Positions 9,737 to 19,516 of a stretch of DNA of 64,000 nt are shown piece after piece; positions within the stretch are counted from its first letter, which is position 1; the number at the start of each line of letters is the position of its first letter. The notes beneath the pieces are model-generated. The model was not told the origin of the DNA. It searched no databases and was given only the letters and a program-made list of their open reading frames with translations. Made by a program: the position numbers and the translations under genes. The stretch covers positions 1-64,000 of the forward strand of contig NZ_MKKC01000022.1 in assembly GCF_001942255.1 (NCBI RefSeq). Direction: 5' to 3'. This stretch comes from Nocardiopsis sp. CNR-923 (GTDB taxonomy: Bacteria; Actinomycetota; Actinomycetes; Streptosporangiales; Streptosporangiaceae).

Positions 9737-9944
9737 ATCATGCCCTATCCGGCGCGGGGCGGGATCTTCGCGTTCTGAGCGCGACGATCGGTGCCACCTC
9801 CCGAGTTCCCGTGCCATCGGCGCCCGTGCCCCGGTAGCGTTGGTCCCGTATCTCCCCCGTCGCGCAGCGGCTCCCCCGCCTCGTGCGATCCCCGTCCCCC
9901 GCTCAGCCCTTCCTCCCGCGGTCCCATCAAGGAGCACGTGAAAC

Positions 9945-10663
9945 ATGGTCGTCGACGCGGTACGCACCTATCTCCATGCCGCCAGTGGCCTCACCGAACT
10001 GTCGCGCAGGGAGGCCGTCGCCGCGGCCAAGACACTGCTGAGGGCGAACGGCCCGGCCGCGTCCGAGCAGCCCCGCGACGAGGCGTTGCCGCCGAGGGTC
10101 GGCCAGAACATCCAGGCCCTGGCCGGAGAGCTCATCGAGACCAGTCAGGCCAATCGTGCCGCGATCGCCACCCTGGTGCGGTCCGAGGTCGAGCGCCAGT
10201 TGGAGCGGATGGACGTCGTCCCGCGCGGTGAGCACGACCGTCTCGTGCGCCGTGTCGCCGAACTCGAACGCCGCCTGGCCGCACGCGGCCAGCGCGGGCC
10301 GCGGACGCCGACGCGGCCGAGCCGGAGCCTGCCAGGAGCGCGCCCGCCGCGGACCCGGCCGGTGAGCCCGCCGACGCGATCGCCGGCGCCGACACGGCTG
10401 ATGAGCGCGCACGGGAGCGCTCGGACAGCGGCGCCGCGGAGCCGGACACGGACACCGCCGCGCCGGACGTCGCGTCGGAGGCCTCCGACCGCGGCTCGGA
10501 GCCGGTCGGCGACGCCGAGACCCGGGCCGATGAGTCGGCGGCCGCCCGCGTCAGGGGCCGGTCCACGGCCAAGGGCGCGGCCAAGCCCGCCGCTGCCAAG
10601 TCCACCCGCTCGCGGTCCACGGGCAAGCGCACGACCAAGGCCAGGGGCGCCGCGAAGAAGTAG
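9945..10663 (+). CDS. coiled-coil protein with basic, Ala/Lys-rich histone-like tail (frameshifted as sequenced)
   Basis: About 239 aa after one base is added near 10300. The first 115 residues are helical, with a phasin-like or coiled-coil pattern ending in RLVRRVAELERRLAARG. The frame then changes to a long Ala/Asp/Glu-rich disordered linker and a strongly basic tail with AAKPAAAK and TKARGAAKK repeats, resembling histone H1-like tails. It ends with TAG at 10661-10663. A role in DNA or polymer binding is inferred only from composition. It lies 42 bases upstream of the small gene before tlyA and is probably in the same operon. Confidence 0.62.
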
Positions 10664-10705
10664 TCTTCGCGCAGGCACGGGAGAGTCGACGAGCACGGGA
10701 GAGTC

Positions 10706-10903
10706 ATGGACTCGACGGAGCGGGCCGCCGCACTGGCCGAACGGACCCTCGTCAGCACGCGGGAGCGACTGGCGGAGTTGGACGCCCTGCCCACCGCCGA
10801 GCACGTCGGGATCCTCGACGATCTGCAACAGGAGCTGTCCGCCGTGCTCGGCGCGCTCGACCAGGGCGCCGACACCCCCGACGACCCCCGGTATCCTAGG
10901 TAA
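10706..10903 (+). CDS. small conserved protein upstream of tlyA
   Basis: 65 aa, entirely helical in appearance, with a charged amphipathic pattern (TERAAALAERTLVSTRERLAEL). It starts 42 bases after the preceding gene and ends two bases before the tlyA ATG, so it is translationally coupled to tlyA. Small proteins at this position are common in actinomycete tlyA operons. No function is known. Confidence 0.7.
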   Translation: MDSTERAAALAERTLVSTRERLAELDALPTAEHVGILDDLQQELSAVLGALDQGADTPDDPRYPR

Positions 10904-10905
10904 CC

Positions 10906-11705
10906 ATGGCAAAACGCAGTCGCCTCGACGCGGAACTCGTCCGCCGCGGCCACGCACGCTCCCGCGGCCACGCCGCCGAGATCATCGAGGGCGGGTACGT
11001 CCGGGTCGCCGGGATGGTGGCCTCCAAGGCCGCCACCCAGGTCGGCACCGACCAGCCCATCGTCGTGCGCACCCCGTCGGAGGAACCGCCCTACGTCTCC
11101 CGGGGCGCCCACAAGCTCATCGGTGCCCTGGACTCGTTCGATCTGGACGTCTCCGGCCGTCGTGCCCTGGACGCGGGCGCCTCCACCGGGGGGTTCACCG
11201 ACGTGCTGTTGCGCCGTGAGGCGCGCACGTCACCGCGGTCGACGTCGGATACGGCCAGCTCGCCTGGTCCCTGCGCAGCAACGAGCGCGTTCGCGTCATG
11301 GAGCGGGTGAACGTCCGCGAGCTCACCGCCGAACGGATCGGTGAGCCGCGTCCCGACCTGGTCGTGGGCGACCTGTCGTTCATCTCCCTGACCCTGGTCC
11401 TGGAGCCGCTGCGCGACTGCGCCGCTCCGGAAGCCGACTTCGTGCTCATGGTCAAACCCCAGTTCGAGGTCGGCAAGGACCGTGTCGGCGCCGGTGGCGT
11501 GGTCCGCGAGCCCGAGTTGCGCGCCGAAGCGGTCACCCACGTCGCCGAGCACGCGTTCGGCCTGGGACTGGGCACCGTCGACGTCACCGCCAGCCCGTTG
11601 CCCGGGCCCTCCGGAAACGTCGAGTACTTCCTGTGGATGCGTACGGGCGCGCCGCCGTTGGACCCCGAGCGGTTGGCTCGGGCGATCGAGGAGGGGCCCC
11701 GCTGA
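10906..11705 (+). CDS. tlyA: TlyA family rRNA 2'-O-methyltransferase/hemolysin-like (frameshifted as sequenced)
   Basis: About 266 aa with one base restored. TlyA methylates the 2'-O of 16S rRNA C1409 and 23S rRNA C1920, affecting capreomycin susceptibility. The N-terminal S4 RNA-binding domain (residues ~1-65, R-L-D-A-E-L-V-R-R-G-H-A-R-S-R) is followed by the FtsJ/RrmJ-type fold: VSRGAHKL, then ALDAGASTGGFTD as the SAM-binding loop, VVGDLSFISL and MVKPQFE with the catalytic Lys. The frame breaks near 11230, where adding one C in GCGCGC-ACGTC rejoins the reading frame (HVTAVDVGYGQLAW). The upstream small gene is coupled and nadK follows 110 bases later. Confidence 0.88.
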
Positions 11706-11815
11706 ATGGCGTGGCACCGTGTCCTCGGTGTCCGGTAACGTGACCCGGCCGGGTCAGCGAACGCTCCCGGCCCGCATCCGACTCCCCGCCGGGGAGCCAA
11801 CGTAAGGGGACGGCG

Positions 11816-12741
11816 ATGACCAGTGGACGCAGTGTCCTGCTGCTGGCGCACACCGGTCGGCCCGCGGCGGTGCGCAGTGCCCATCTGGTCCATCAGAGCC
11901 TCACCAGGGCAGGGCTGACCGTGCGCATGCTCAAGGGTGAGGTCGAGGAGCTGGTGGCCGAGGGCTGCGCCCTGGGCCCGGTGGAGGCCGTCGGGACCGC
12001 GGATGCGGCCGAGGGCGTCGAACTGGTCATGGTGCTCGGCGGCGACGGCACGCTGCTGCGGGCCGCGGAGATCGCGCGCCCGGCCGGTGCGCCCCTGCTC
12101 GGTGTGAACCTGGGCCACGTCGCTTCCTGGCGGAGGCCGAACGCGAGGACCTGGGCGCGACGGTGCGCAGTGTGGTCCGGCGCGACTACGACGTCGAGGA
12201 GCGGATGACCCTCGACGTCGCGGTCCTCAACGGCGGCCGCGGTGACGATGCGCCCCCGGTCCGGACCTGGGCGCTGAACGAGGCCACCCTGGAAAAGGGC
12301 GAGGCCCGCCGCATCCTGGAGGCGGTCCTGGAGATCGACGGCCGCCCGCTGTCCCGCTGGACCTGTGACGGCGTGGTGGTCGCGACCCCCACCGGGTCCA
12401 CCGCGCACGCGTTCTCCGCGGGTGGGCCGGTGGTGTGGCCGGACGTCGAGGCGATGCTCGTCGTGCCGCTGAGCGCGCACGCCCTGTTCGCCCGCCCGCT
12501 GGTGGTGGGGCCCGGCGCCACCGTGGCGTTGGAGGTGCTCCCTGACACGGCACCGGGCGTGCTCTGGTGTGATGGACGGCGTATGGTCGAATTGCCCGCC
12601 GGGGCGCGTATCGAGATCACTCGTGCGGACACGCCGGTTCGGCTGGCCCGGTTGCACCGGGCGCCGTTCACCGACCGGCTGGTGGCCAAGTTCGGGCTGC
12701 CGGTCGCGGGCTGGCGCGGGCGGGTCGAGCGCGGCCGCTGA
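11816..12741 (+). CDS. nadK: NAD kinase (frameshifted as sequenced)
   Basis: NAD+ phosphorylation to NADP+, an essential cytosolic step; about 308 aa after one base is restored. Motifs: LGGDGTLLR (GGDGT, catalytic Asp) at about residues 75-83, ALNEATLEK (NE/D motif) and the C-terminal [15 protein letters not shown]. The frame breaks near 12123: GTCGCTTCC should read GTC GGC TTC (G-H-V-G-F-L), so one G is missing. Because the gene is essential, a genuine null mutation is unlikely. It follows tlyA and precedes recN, a very common bacterial arrangement. Confidence 0.9.
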
Positions 12742-12822
12742 CCAGGACGGGGTTCCTGGCGCGCCGCGCACGCGCGTGCGACGCGCGCTAGGCACAGGCG
12801 TCAACTATCAGGAGAGGGTTCG

Positions 12823-14532
12823 GTGCTCGAGGAAGTCCGCATCCAGGGACTCGGGGTCATTGAGGACGCCGTTCTGGAGTTGTCACCGGGACTCACCGTC
12901 GTGACGGGCGAGACCGGTGCGGGAAAGACCATGGTCGTCACCGGGCTCGGGCTGCTCTTCGGTGGTCGGGCCGATCCTCAGCGGGTGCGCCCCGGGGCTC
13001 CCCGGGCGGTCGTCGAGGGCCGCTTGACGGTCCCCGGGGACGGTCGGGTCGCCACCCGGGTCCTGGAGGCCGGCGGTGACATCGACGACGACGTGCTCAT
13101 CCTCACCCGAGCGGTGTCTGCGGAGGGGCGCTCCCGCGCGACGTTGGGCGGCCGTTCGGCCCCGGTGAGCCTGCTCGCCTACCTGGCCGACGACCTGGTC
13201 GCGGTGCACGGCCAGTCCGACCAGCAGCGCCTGTTGCGCGCCGAGCGCCAGCGCTCGTCCCTGGACCGGTTCGCCGGGCCGGAGCTGGCGCGGGAGCTCA
13301 AGCGGTACGCGGCGGCCTACCGTCGCCATCGCGAGCTGTCGGTGGAACTGGAGGAGATCGTCAGGCGGGCCCGTGAGCGGGCCCAGGAGGCCGATCTTCT
13401 GCGGTTCGGCGTGGAGGAGATCGAGGCCGCGCAGCCGCAGCCCGGCGAGGACGCCGAGCTGCTCGCGGAGGAGAGCCGGTTGGCGCACGCCGACAGTCTG
13501 CGGGTGGCGGCCACGACGGCGCACGAGGCCCTGGCGGGGGATCCGGCTTCCGACGTGGAGGTCGACGTGGTGGGGTTGCTCTCGGCGGCGCGGCAGGCGG
13601 TGACGTCGGTGCGTGAGCACGACGCCCGTCTGGGCACGATCGGCGACCGCCTGGACGAGGCGTCCTACATCATCACGGACGCGGCGACGGAGCTGGCGTC
13701 CTACGGCGAGTCCGTGGACGCGGACCCGGCCCGGTTGGCGGCGGTGCAGGAGCGGCGCGCGCTGCTCACCCAGCTCTCCCGCAAGTACGGTGAGACCGCC
13801 GACGACGTGCTGGCCTGGGCGGAGGACGCGGCCAAGCGGCTCGGCGAGCTGGACGGCGACGACGAACGGATCGATGCCCTGAGTGCCGAGCGCGACGAGC
13901 TGCACGGCCGGTTGGAGGAGTCGGCCACGGAGCTGACCCGGATCCGTGGACGGGCCGCCGAACGGTTCGGCGCGGCCGTCACCGAGGAGCTGACCGCGCT
14001 GGCCATGCCGCACGCGCGGGTGAGCGTGCGGATCCAGACGGGTGCGGAGTTCGGCCCGCACGGGCGCGACGACGTGGAGCTCCTGTTGGCCCCGCATCCG
14101 AGTTCGCCGCCGCTGCCGCTGCACAAGGGCGCCTCCGGGGGTGAGCTCTCGCGTGTGATGCTGGCGATCGAGGTGGTCTTCGCCGGCGCCGATCCGGTGC
14201 CGACGTTCGTCTTCGACGAGGTCGACGCGGGTGTGGGCGGCAAGGCCGCGGTGGAGATCGGCCGCCGTCTGGCCCGCCTGGCGCGGAGTGCACAGGTCAT
14301 CGTGGTCACGCACCTGCCGCAGGTGGCGGCGTTCGCCGACGCCCACCTGGTGGTGGAGAAGTCCACGGACGGGTTGGTCACCGAGAGCGGCGTGGTGTGT
14401 CTGGACCGGGTGGGGCGTGTGCGTGAGCTGTCGCGCATGCTCGCCGGGTTGGAGGACTCCGAGCTGGGTCGGGCGCACGCGGAGGAACTGTTGACCAACG
14501 CCGATCGGGAGCGCGCCTACCCGGCGGCCTGA
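12823..14532 (+). CDS. recN: DNA repair protein RecN
   Basis: 569 aa, the usual length, starting with GTG. RecN is an SMC-like ATPase acting in double-strand break repair. Walker A is GETGAGKT (residues 29-36), the central third is a long coiled coil rich in E, R and A, and the C-terminal ABC half carries GASGGELSRVMLAIE (signature) and FDEVDAGVGG (Walker B/D-loop). Intact here. No clear LexA box was found in the 80 bases upstream; the gene may be read through from nadK. Confidence 0.93.
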   Translation: MLEEVRIQGLGVIEDAVLELSPGLTVVTGETGAGKTMVVTGLGLLFGGRADPQRVRPGAPRAVVEGRLTVPGDGRVATRVLEAGGDIDDDVLILTRAVSAEGRSRATLGGRSAPVSLLAYLADDLVAVHGQSDQQRLLRAERQRSSLDRFAGPELARELKRYAAAYRRHRELSVELEEIVRRARERAQEADLLRFGVEEIEAAQPQPGEDAELLAEESRLAHADSLRVAATTAHEALAGDPASDVEVDVVGLLSAARQAVTSVREHDARLGTIGDRLDEASYIITDAATELASYGESVDADPARLAAVQERRALLTQLSRKYGETADDVLAWAEDAAKRLGELDGDDERIDALSAERDELHGRLEESATELTRIRGRAAERFGAAVTEELTALAMPHARVSVRIQTGAEFGPHGRDDVELLLAPHPSSPPLPLHKGASGGELSRVMLAIEVVFAGADPVPTFVFDEVDAGVGGKAAVEIGRRLARLARSAQVIVVTHLPQVAAFADAHLVVEKSTDGLVTESGVVCLDRVGRVRELSRMLAGLEDSELGRAHAEELLTNADRERAYPAA

Positions 14533-14657
14533 GGCGGCCGCGACCCCGGTCGGCGGACGCTTTCCGTCGCTGGGGCCCTTGGCGTTGTGCGGCGGGCGCT
14601 GGTGGCGTTATGACGGGGAGAACACGCCGATCGAACAGCTGTTATGACTCCGAGTAA

Positions 14658-15887
14658 GTGAGTTCTGACAGTATGCGAGCGATGAAGGTATCGGATGCGC
14701 TCAGTGCCACAGTCCTGCGGTTGCGCCGCTCCCGGGGGGACGCGCCCAGCGGGCTGGTCGCGCCCGTCCGTTCTGACCGTCGCACCAAGAACCTGACCAA
14801 ACGGCTCCACCCCGGCGACATCGCCGTCATCGACCACGTCGACCTCGACCGGGTCAGCGCCGAGGCGCTCGTCGGGTGCGGTGTCTCGGCGGTGCTCAAC
14901 GTCGCGCCCAGCATCAGCGGCCGCTACCCCAACCAGGGTCCGGAGATGATCGTCGCGGCTGGGATCCCCCTGGTGGACGACGTCGACCCCGAGGTGTTCA
15001 CCCGGATCCGCGAGGGCGAACGACTGCGTCTGGAGGGCGCCGCCCTCTACCGGGGCGAGGAGGTGGTCGCGCGCGGCGTCCCGCAGGACGCCGGAACCGT
15101 CGAGGCGGCGATGGCCGACGCGCGCGCCGGGCTCGCCACCCAGTTGGAGGCGTTCGCGGCCAACACCATGGCCTACCTCCAGCACGAGCGCGAACTCCTG
15201 TTGGACGGCGTCGGCATCCCCGCCATCGCCACCGACGTCGACGGCCGCCACGCCCTCATCGTCGTCCGCGGCTACCACTACCGCGAGGACATCGCGGCCC
15301 TGCGCCCCTACATCCGCGAGTTCCGACCGGTGATCATCGCGGTCGACGGGGGAGCCGACGCGGTCATGGAGGCCGGGTACCGGCCCGACATCATCGTCGG
15401 CGACTTCGACTCGGTCTCCGACCAGGCGCTGAGCAGCGGCGCGGAACTGGTCGTGCACGCCTACCGCGACGGCCGGGCGCCGGGCCTGTCCCGCCTCACC
15501 GACCTCGGTTACACCGCGGTGGTCTTCCCCGCCACCGGCACCAGCGAGGACGTCGCGATGATGCTCGCCGACGGGGCGGGCGCCGCGCTCATCGTGGCGG
15601 TCGGCACCCACGCCACCCTGGAGGAGTTCCTCGACAAGGGGCGTTCGGGGATGGCCAGCACCTTCCTGACCCGTCTGCGCGTGGGCGGCAAGCTCGTGGA
15701 CGCCAAGGGCGTCAGCCGCCTCCACCGTTCGCGCATCTCGCCCTGGGCCCTGCTGGCCCTGGTCGCCGCCTGCCTCCTCACCATCGTCGTCGCCGCCTAC
15801 AGCTCCCCGGCCGGCCAGGTCTACCTCACCTTCCTCGCCGCGCGCTGGGACGCGTTCTCCTACTGGATGGCAGGGCTGCTCACGTGA
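14658..15887 (+). CDS. steA: SteA-like cytokinetic ring/cell-envelope protein
   Basis: 409 aa. SteA and SteB are an actinobacterial pair linked to cytokinesis and cell-wall remodelling. The protein has a large cytosolic part with the conserved IVGDFDSVSD region (about residues 260-269) and a single C-terminal hydrophobic segment (about 360-385) before a short tail. Its stop overlaps the steB start (GTGA), so the two are translationally coupled. GTG at 14658 is used; in-frame ATGs at 14673 and 14682 are alternatives. Confidence 0.8.
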   Translation: MSSDSMRAMKVSDALSATVLRLRRSRGDAPSGLVAPVRSDRRTKNLTKRLHPGDIAVIDHVDLDRVSAEALVGCGVSAVLNVAPSISGRYPNQGPEMIVAAGIPLVDDVDPEVFTRIREGERLRLEGAALYRGEEVVARGVPQDAGTVEAAMADARAGLATQLEAFAANTMAYLQHERELLLDGVGIPAIATDVDGRHALIVVRGYHYREDIAALRPYIREFRPVIIAVDGGADAVMEAGYRPDIIVGDFDSVSDQALSSGAELVVHAYRDGRAPGLSRLTDLGYTAVVFPATGTSEDVAMMLADGAGAALIVAVGTHATLEEFLDKGRSGMASTFLTRLRVGGKLVDAKGVSRLHRSRISPWALLALVAACLLTIVVAAYSSPAGQVYLTFLAARWDAFSYWMAGLLT

Positions 15888-16972
15888 TCGACTTCCGCTA
15901 CCACCTGGTGTCCATCGTCGCGGTGTTCCTGGCGCTGACGGTGGGACTCGTCCTGGGGACCACCATGCTCCAGGACCCCCTGCTCAACACCCTCCAGTCG
16001 GAGACCGCCGACCTGCGCGGGCAGAGCGAGCGACTGCGCACGGAACGGGACGCGGCCGCCCGCGTCGGCGCCGGGGCCGACACGTTCGCCGACGCCCTGT
16101 CCGAGGAGGTGCTCGACCGTCGGCTCGACGGAGTGGGCGTGGTCATGGTCGCCGCCCCCGGAGCCGACGTCGGCGTGGTCACGGCCCTGGCCGACCGGGT
16201 GGAGGAGGCCGACGGCGAGGTCGTGGGCCGGGTGGACCTCACTCCGGAGTTGGTGGACGGGGACAACGCGACGTTCGTCGGCGAACTCGCGTTCCAGGTC
16301 GCGCGCGACCCCGACCGCCTCACGGGGAACGCGCACGAGCGGGTGGGAGCCGAGCTCGGTCGGGCGCTGGCCCATGTCAGGAGCGCTGGCGACGCGCGCA
16401 CGGGTGACACGGTGGTCGGCGACAGGGAAACCGGCGACGGGCGCAAGGACGAGGAGCACGCGGACGACCGCGCGGCCGCCGCCGTGCTGGCCGCCTTCGC
16501 CGAGGGCGGGTTGGTCGCGCTCCAGGGCGAACCGGCCGAGGCCGCCGACGCGGTGATCGTGGTCGCGCCGGCGTTCGGCTCGGAGGGGGACACCGAGACG
16601 GCCCACGCCGTGTTGACCACGCTGGTGTCGGCGCTACGTACGGAGGTCGGTCCGACCGTGCTCGCGGGTGAGGTCTCCTCGGCCGGGCCCGGGGGACTGG
16701 TCGCCCGTGCCCGGGCCCAGGAACCCGCCTACACCACCGTCGACCTGGTGGGCCGACCGATGGGCGACGTCATCGCGGTTCTCGCGCTGGCCGCGAGCCT
16801 GGGCGGGCCCGGAGCCGCCTACGGGGTGGGAGAGGGCGTCGTGGGCGTGGTTCCCGATCCTCTTCCGGGCCCGAGGTACGCCGGTGACGGAGACGAGGGG
16901 GACGCCGGTGGCGGCGAGGACGGTGACGGGACGGAACACGACGTCCGACGGGCCACCAGGGGCGAGGAGTGA
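15884..16972 (+). CDS. steB: SteB-like/MctB-family copper transporter-like membrane protein
   Basis: 362 aa. It opens with the signature IDFRYHLVSI followed by one transmembrane helix (residues ~9-30), then a periplasmic coiled coil and an alpha/beta domain. This is the family annotated as copper transporter (MctB) or SteB. It forms a gene pair with steA, with GTGA overlap. Its C-terminal tail (last ~35 residues) is Gly/Asp/Glu-rich and probably disordered. The next gene also overlaps it by four bases, so steA, steB and the MraY-like gene form one coupled operon. Confidence 0.8.
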   Translation: MIDFRYHLVSIVAVFLALTVGLVLGTTMLQDPLLNTLQSETADLRGQSERLRTERDAAARVGAGADTFADALSEEVLDRRLDGVGVVMVAAPGADVGVVTALADRVEEADGEVVGRVDLTPELVDGDNATFVGELAFQVARDPDRLTGNAHERVGAELGRALAHVRSAGDARTGDTVVGDRETGDGRKDEEHADDRAAAAVLAAFAEGGLVALQGEPAEAADAVIVVAPAFGSEGDTETAHAVLTTLVSALRTEVGPTVLAGEVSSAGPGGLVARARAQEPAYTTVDLVGRPMGDVIAVLALAASLGGPGAAYGVGEGVVGVVPDPLPGPRYAGDGDEGDAGGGEDGDGTEHDVRRATRGEE

Positions 16973-17879
16973 GCCCGGTGGGTGTCGCCGCGCCCCGTGC
17001 CGGGGCCGGACGCGCACTGCTTCAGGGGCTGGTCGGCGCGGCCGTGGCAGCGGTGGCCGCGCGGACAACCTACCGGCTGCTCACCCGACCGGGACCGGAC
17101 GGCCGCGCCCCGTCCGCCTCCGGTGGCGCGGTCGAGCCCGAGCCCGGCGCGACACCGGACACCCCGAGCGCGTGGCGGCGGACCAATTTCCGGGGCCGTC
17201 CGGTCACCCTGCAGGAGGGGCCCGCCCTGGCCTCAGGGGTGTGCGCCGCCAGCCTGCTCACGCCCGGACTGACTCCCCGCGTGCGCGCCGCCTGTGCCTT
17301 GGCCGCCGCGGGGGCGGCCCTGTTCGGCGCCTACGACGACCTGTCCGGGTCGCCCGCCGCGCGCGGTCTGCGCGGCCATCTGGGCGCGCTCGCGCACGGT
17401 AGGGTGACGACCGGTCTGGTGAAGATGGTCGGCATCGGCGCCACCGGTGTGGCCGCGGCTGCCCTGCTACGCCGGTCGGCGGCCCAGACGCTGTTGGACG
17501 GGGCGCTGATCGCGGCGAGCGCCAACCTGGTGAACCTGTTCGACCTGCGCCCGGGGCGGGCGGCCAAGCTCGCCCTGCTGACCGCCGCCCCGGCGCTGGC
17601 CTCCCCGGCCGCGCCCCTGGTCGGTCCGGTGGTGGGCGCGTCGGCCGCGCTGCTCCGCGACGACCTGGCCGAACGCTCCATGCTCGGTGACGCGGGCGCA
17701 ACGCGCTCGGCGCGGCCCTGGGGGTGGCGGCCGCGGCACGTGCGCCCCGGTCCGTGCGACTGGCGATGCTCGGCGGGGCGCTGGCGCTGACCCTGGCCAG
17801 TGAGCGCATGAGCTTCTCCCAGGTCATCGACCGCGTGCCCGCACTGCGTCGCCTCGACCGGTGGGGCAGGTGCGTGTGA
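16969..17879 (+). CDS. MraY/WecA-like glycosyl-1-phosphate transferase family protein (frameshifted as sequenced)
   Basis: About 303 aa after adding one base near 17698. It has several hydrophobic segments and two weak family motifs: NLFDLRPGRAAK, like the NLTDG/NxxDG loop, and LGDAGAN-ALG, like the LGDxGS motif of polyprenyl-phosphate hexose-1-phosphate transferases. The classical acidic motif is reduced to AYDDLSG. In actinomycetes a gene of this type lies between steB and the MurJ-like gene. An envelope lipid-linked sugar role is inferred. The break is in GGCGCAACGCG, where GGCGCCAACGCG restores the frame. Coupled to steB through GTGA. Confidence 0.62.
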
Positions 17880-17889
17880 GGGGACCACG

Positions 17890-19516
17890 GTGCCTCGCGC
17901 CGTCCTCGGCAGCGGGGTGACGCGCGGCGTCGGCACTGCGGCGGCGGTCATCGCGTTGGCCACCGTCGGAGCACGGCTGACGGGGTTCGGTCGCACGGTG
18001 GTGTTCTCCCAGACGGTGGGGGACACCTGCCTGGGCACGGCCTACGTCACCGCGAACCAGGTGCCGGCGGTGCTGTTCGAGATCGCCATCGGCGGAACAT
18101 TGACCGCGATGGTGGTGCCGGTGTTGGCCTCGGCAGTCGGGCGCGGCGACCGCGACCGGGTGCGCGCCACCGTCTCGGCGCTGCTCACGTGGGTCCTTCT
18201 GGTGGCCGTTCCCCTGTCGGCCCTGCTCGCGGTCGGGGCTGTGCCCGTGACCGCGGTCATGCTGGGTCCGGCGGCCGGATGCGACCGCGCCGATCTGCTC
18301 GCCCTCGCCGCGCGCATGCTCGTCGTGTTCGCCCCCCAGATCGTCTTCTACGGGCTGGCGGCGGTCCTGTACGGGGTCCTCCAGGCGCACCGCCGTTTCC
18401 TCGCCCCCGCCCTGGCCCCTCTCGCGTCCAGTCTCGTGGTGATCGCCGCCTACCTCGCGTTCGTTCCGCGGGGGGCGGGGCACCGTCAGGACGTCGGGGC
18501 GCTGCCGGCCGGGGCCGAACTCACGCTCTCGCTGGGCACCACCGCCGGTGTGGTCGCGCTGTTCCTGACCGTTGTGGGCCCCATGCGGCGGCTGGGACTG
18601 CGCCCGAGACCGCGGCTGACCTTCCCGCCCGGTGTGGGGGAGCGGGTCCGCGCGCTGGCCGCCGCCTCGCTGCTGCCGCTCGTGGGCATGCAGGTGTGCC
18701 TGCTGCTGTTCGTGGCGCTGGCCAACCGGGGCGGTGGTGGGGGCGCGGCCGTGCTGCACACCTACGCCTGGGCCCTGTTCACCCTGCTACGGGGTGCTCG
18801 CCGTGCCGATCGCCACCAGTGCGTTCACGGCGTTGGCGGTGGCGCACGCCGAGCAGGACCACCGGGGTTTCGCCGCCCTGGTCTCGGGTGCGGCCCGGGC
18901 CACGGTGGTGGCCACGGCGGGTGCGGCCGCCGCGCTGGCGGCGGCCTCGGCTCCGGTGGCCGCGGTCTTCTCCCAGGAGGAGTCGCTGGCGTTGGAGCGG
19001 GCGCTGCTCGCCTACGCGCCGGGTGTGGTGGCGTTCGGGTTGGTGGCCCTCCTGGGCAGGGCGCTGTACGCCTCGCACCACGCCGTCGGGCGGCCGCGGC
19101 GCAGGTCGCCGGGTGGGGTGTGGTGGCGGCGGGCGCGACCGTCCTGGTGTGGGCGGTGCCGCCGCCGTGGACGATCGCGGCGCTGGGCGCGGCGGTCACG
19201 GTCGGGCTCGCCGTCGCCGCGGGTCTGCTGTGCGCGGGGTCCTCGCGCGCGCACGGGAGCGCCGCGCTGGCGGGGGTGGGACGGTCGTTGGTCGCGTCGT
19301 CGCTGGGGGGTGTCGCCGGGTGGGGCCGTCGGCCGCACCGTCGCGGCGGTGCTGCCCGCCGCGGACGCGTGGCGGGCGGCGGGCTCCGCGGCGGTGGCGG
19401 GGGCGGCGGGGTTGGCGGTGTTCGTGCTCGTGACGGCGTTGGTGGACCCGTCCGCGCCGCGGGCGGTGGCCTCCCGCGCCCGGAGCGTACTCGAAGGCAG
19501 GAGGGCGAAGCGGTGA
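17890..19516 (+). CDS. MurJ-like lipid II flippase (three frameshifts as sequenced)
   Basis: About 540 aa, a polytopic MviN/MurJ-family protein with roughly 14 hydrophobic segments. MurJ flips lipid II across the membrane during peptidoglycan synthesis; this operon copy is probably an actinomycete paralogue tied to steA/steB. N-terminal family signatures include ARLTGFGRTVVFSQTVG and EIAIGGTLTAMVVPVL. The frame breaks near 18787 (expected L-P-Y-G-V-L-A-V-P), near 19098 and near 19318. The first and third need two bases added, or one removed; the second needs one added. It ends TGA at 19514-19516 and overlaps the glycosyltransferase GTG, so the two are coupled. Confidence 0.75.
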
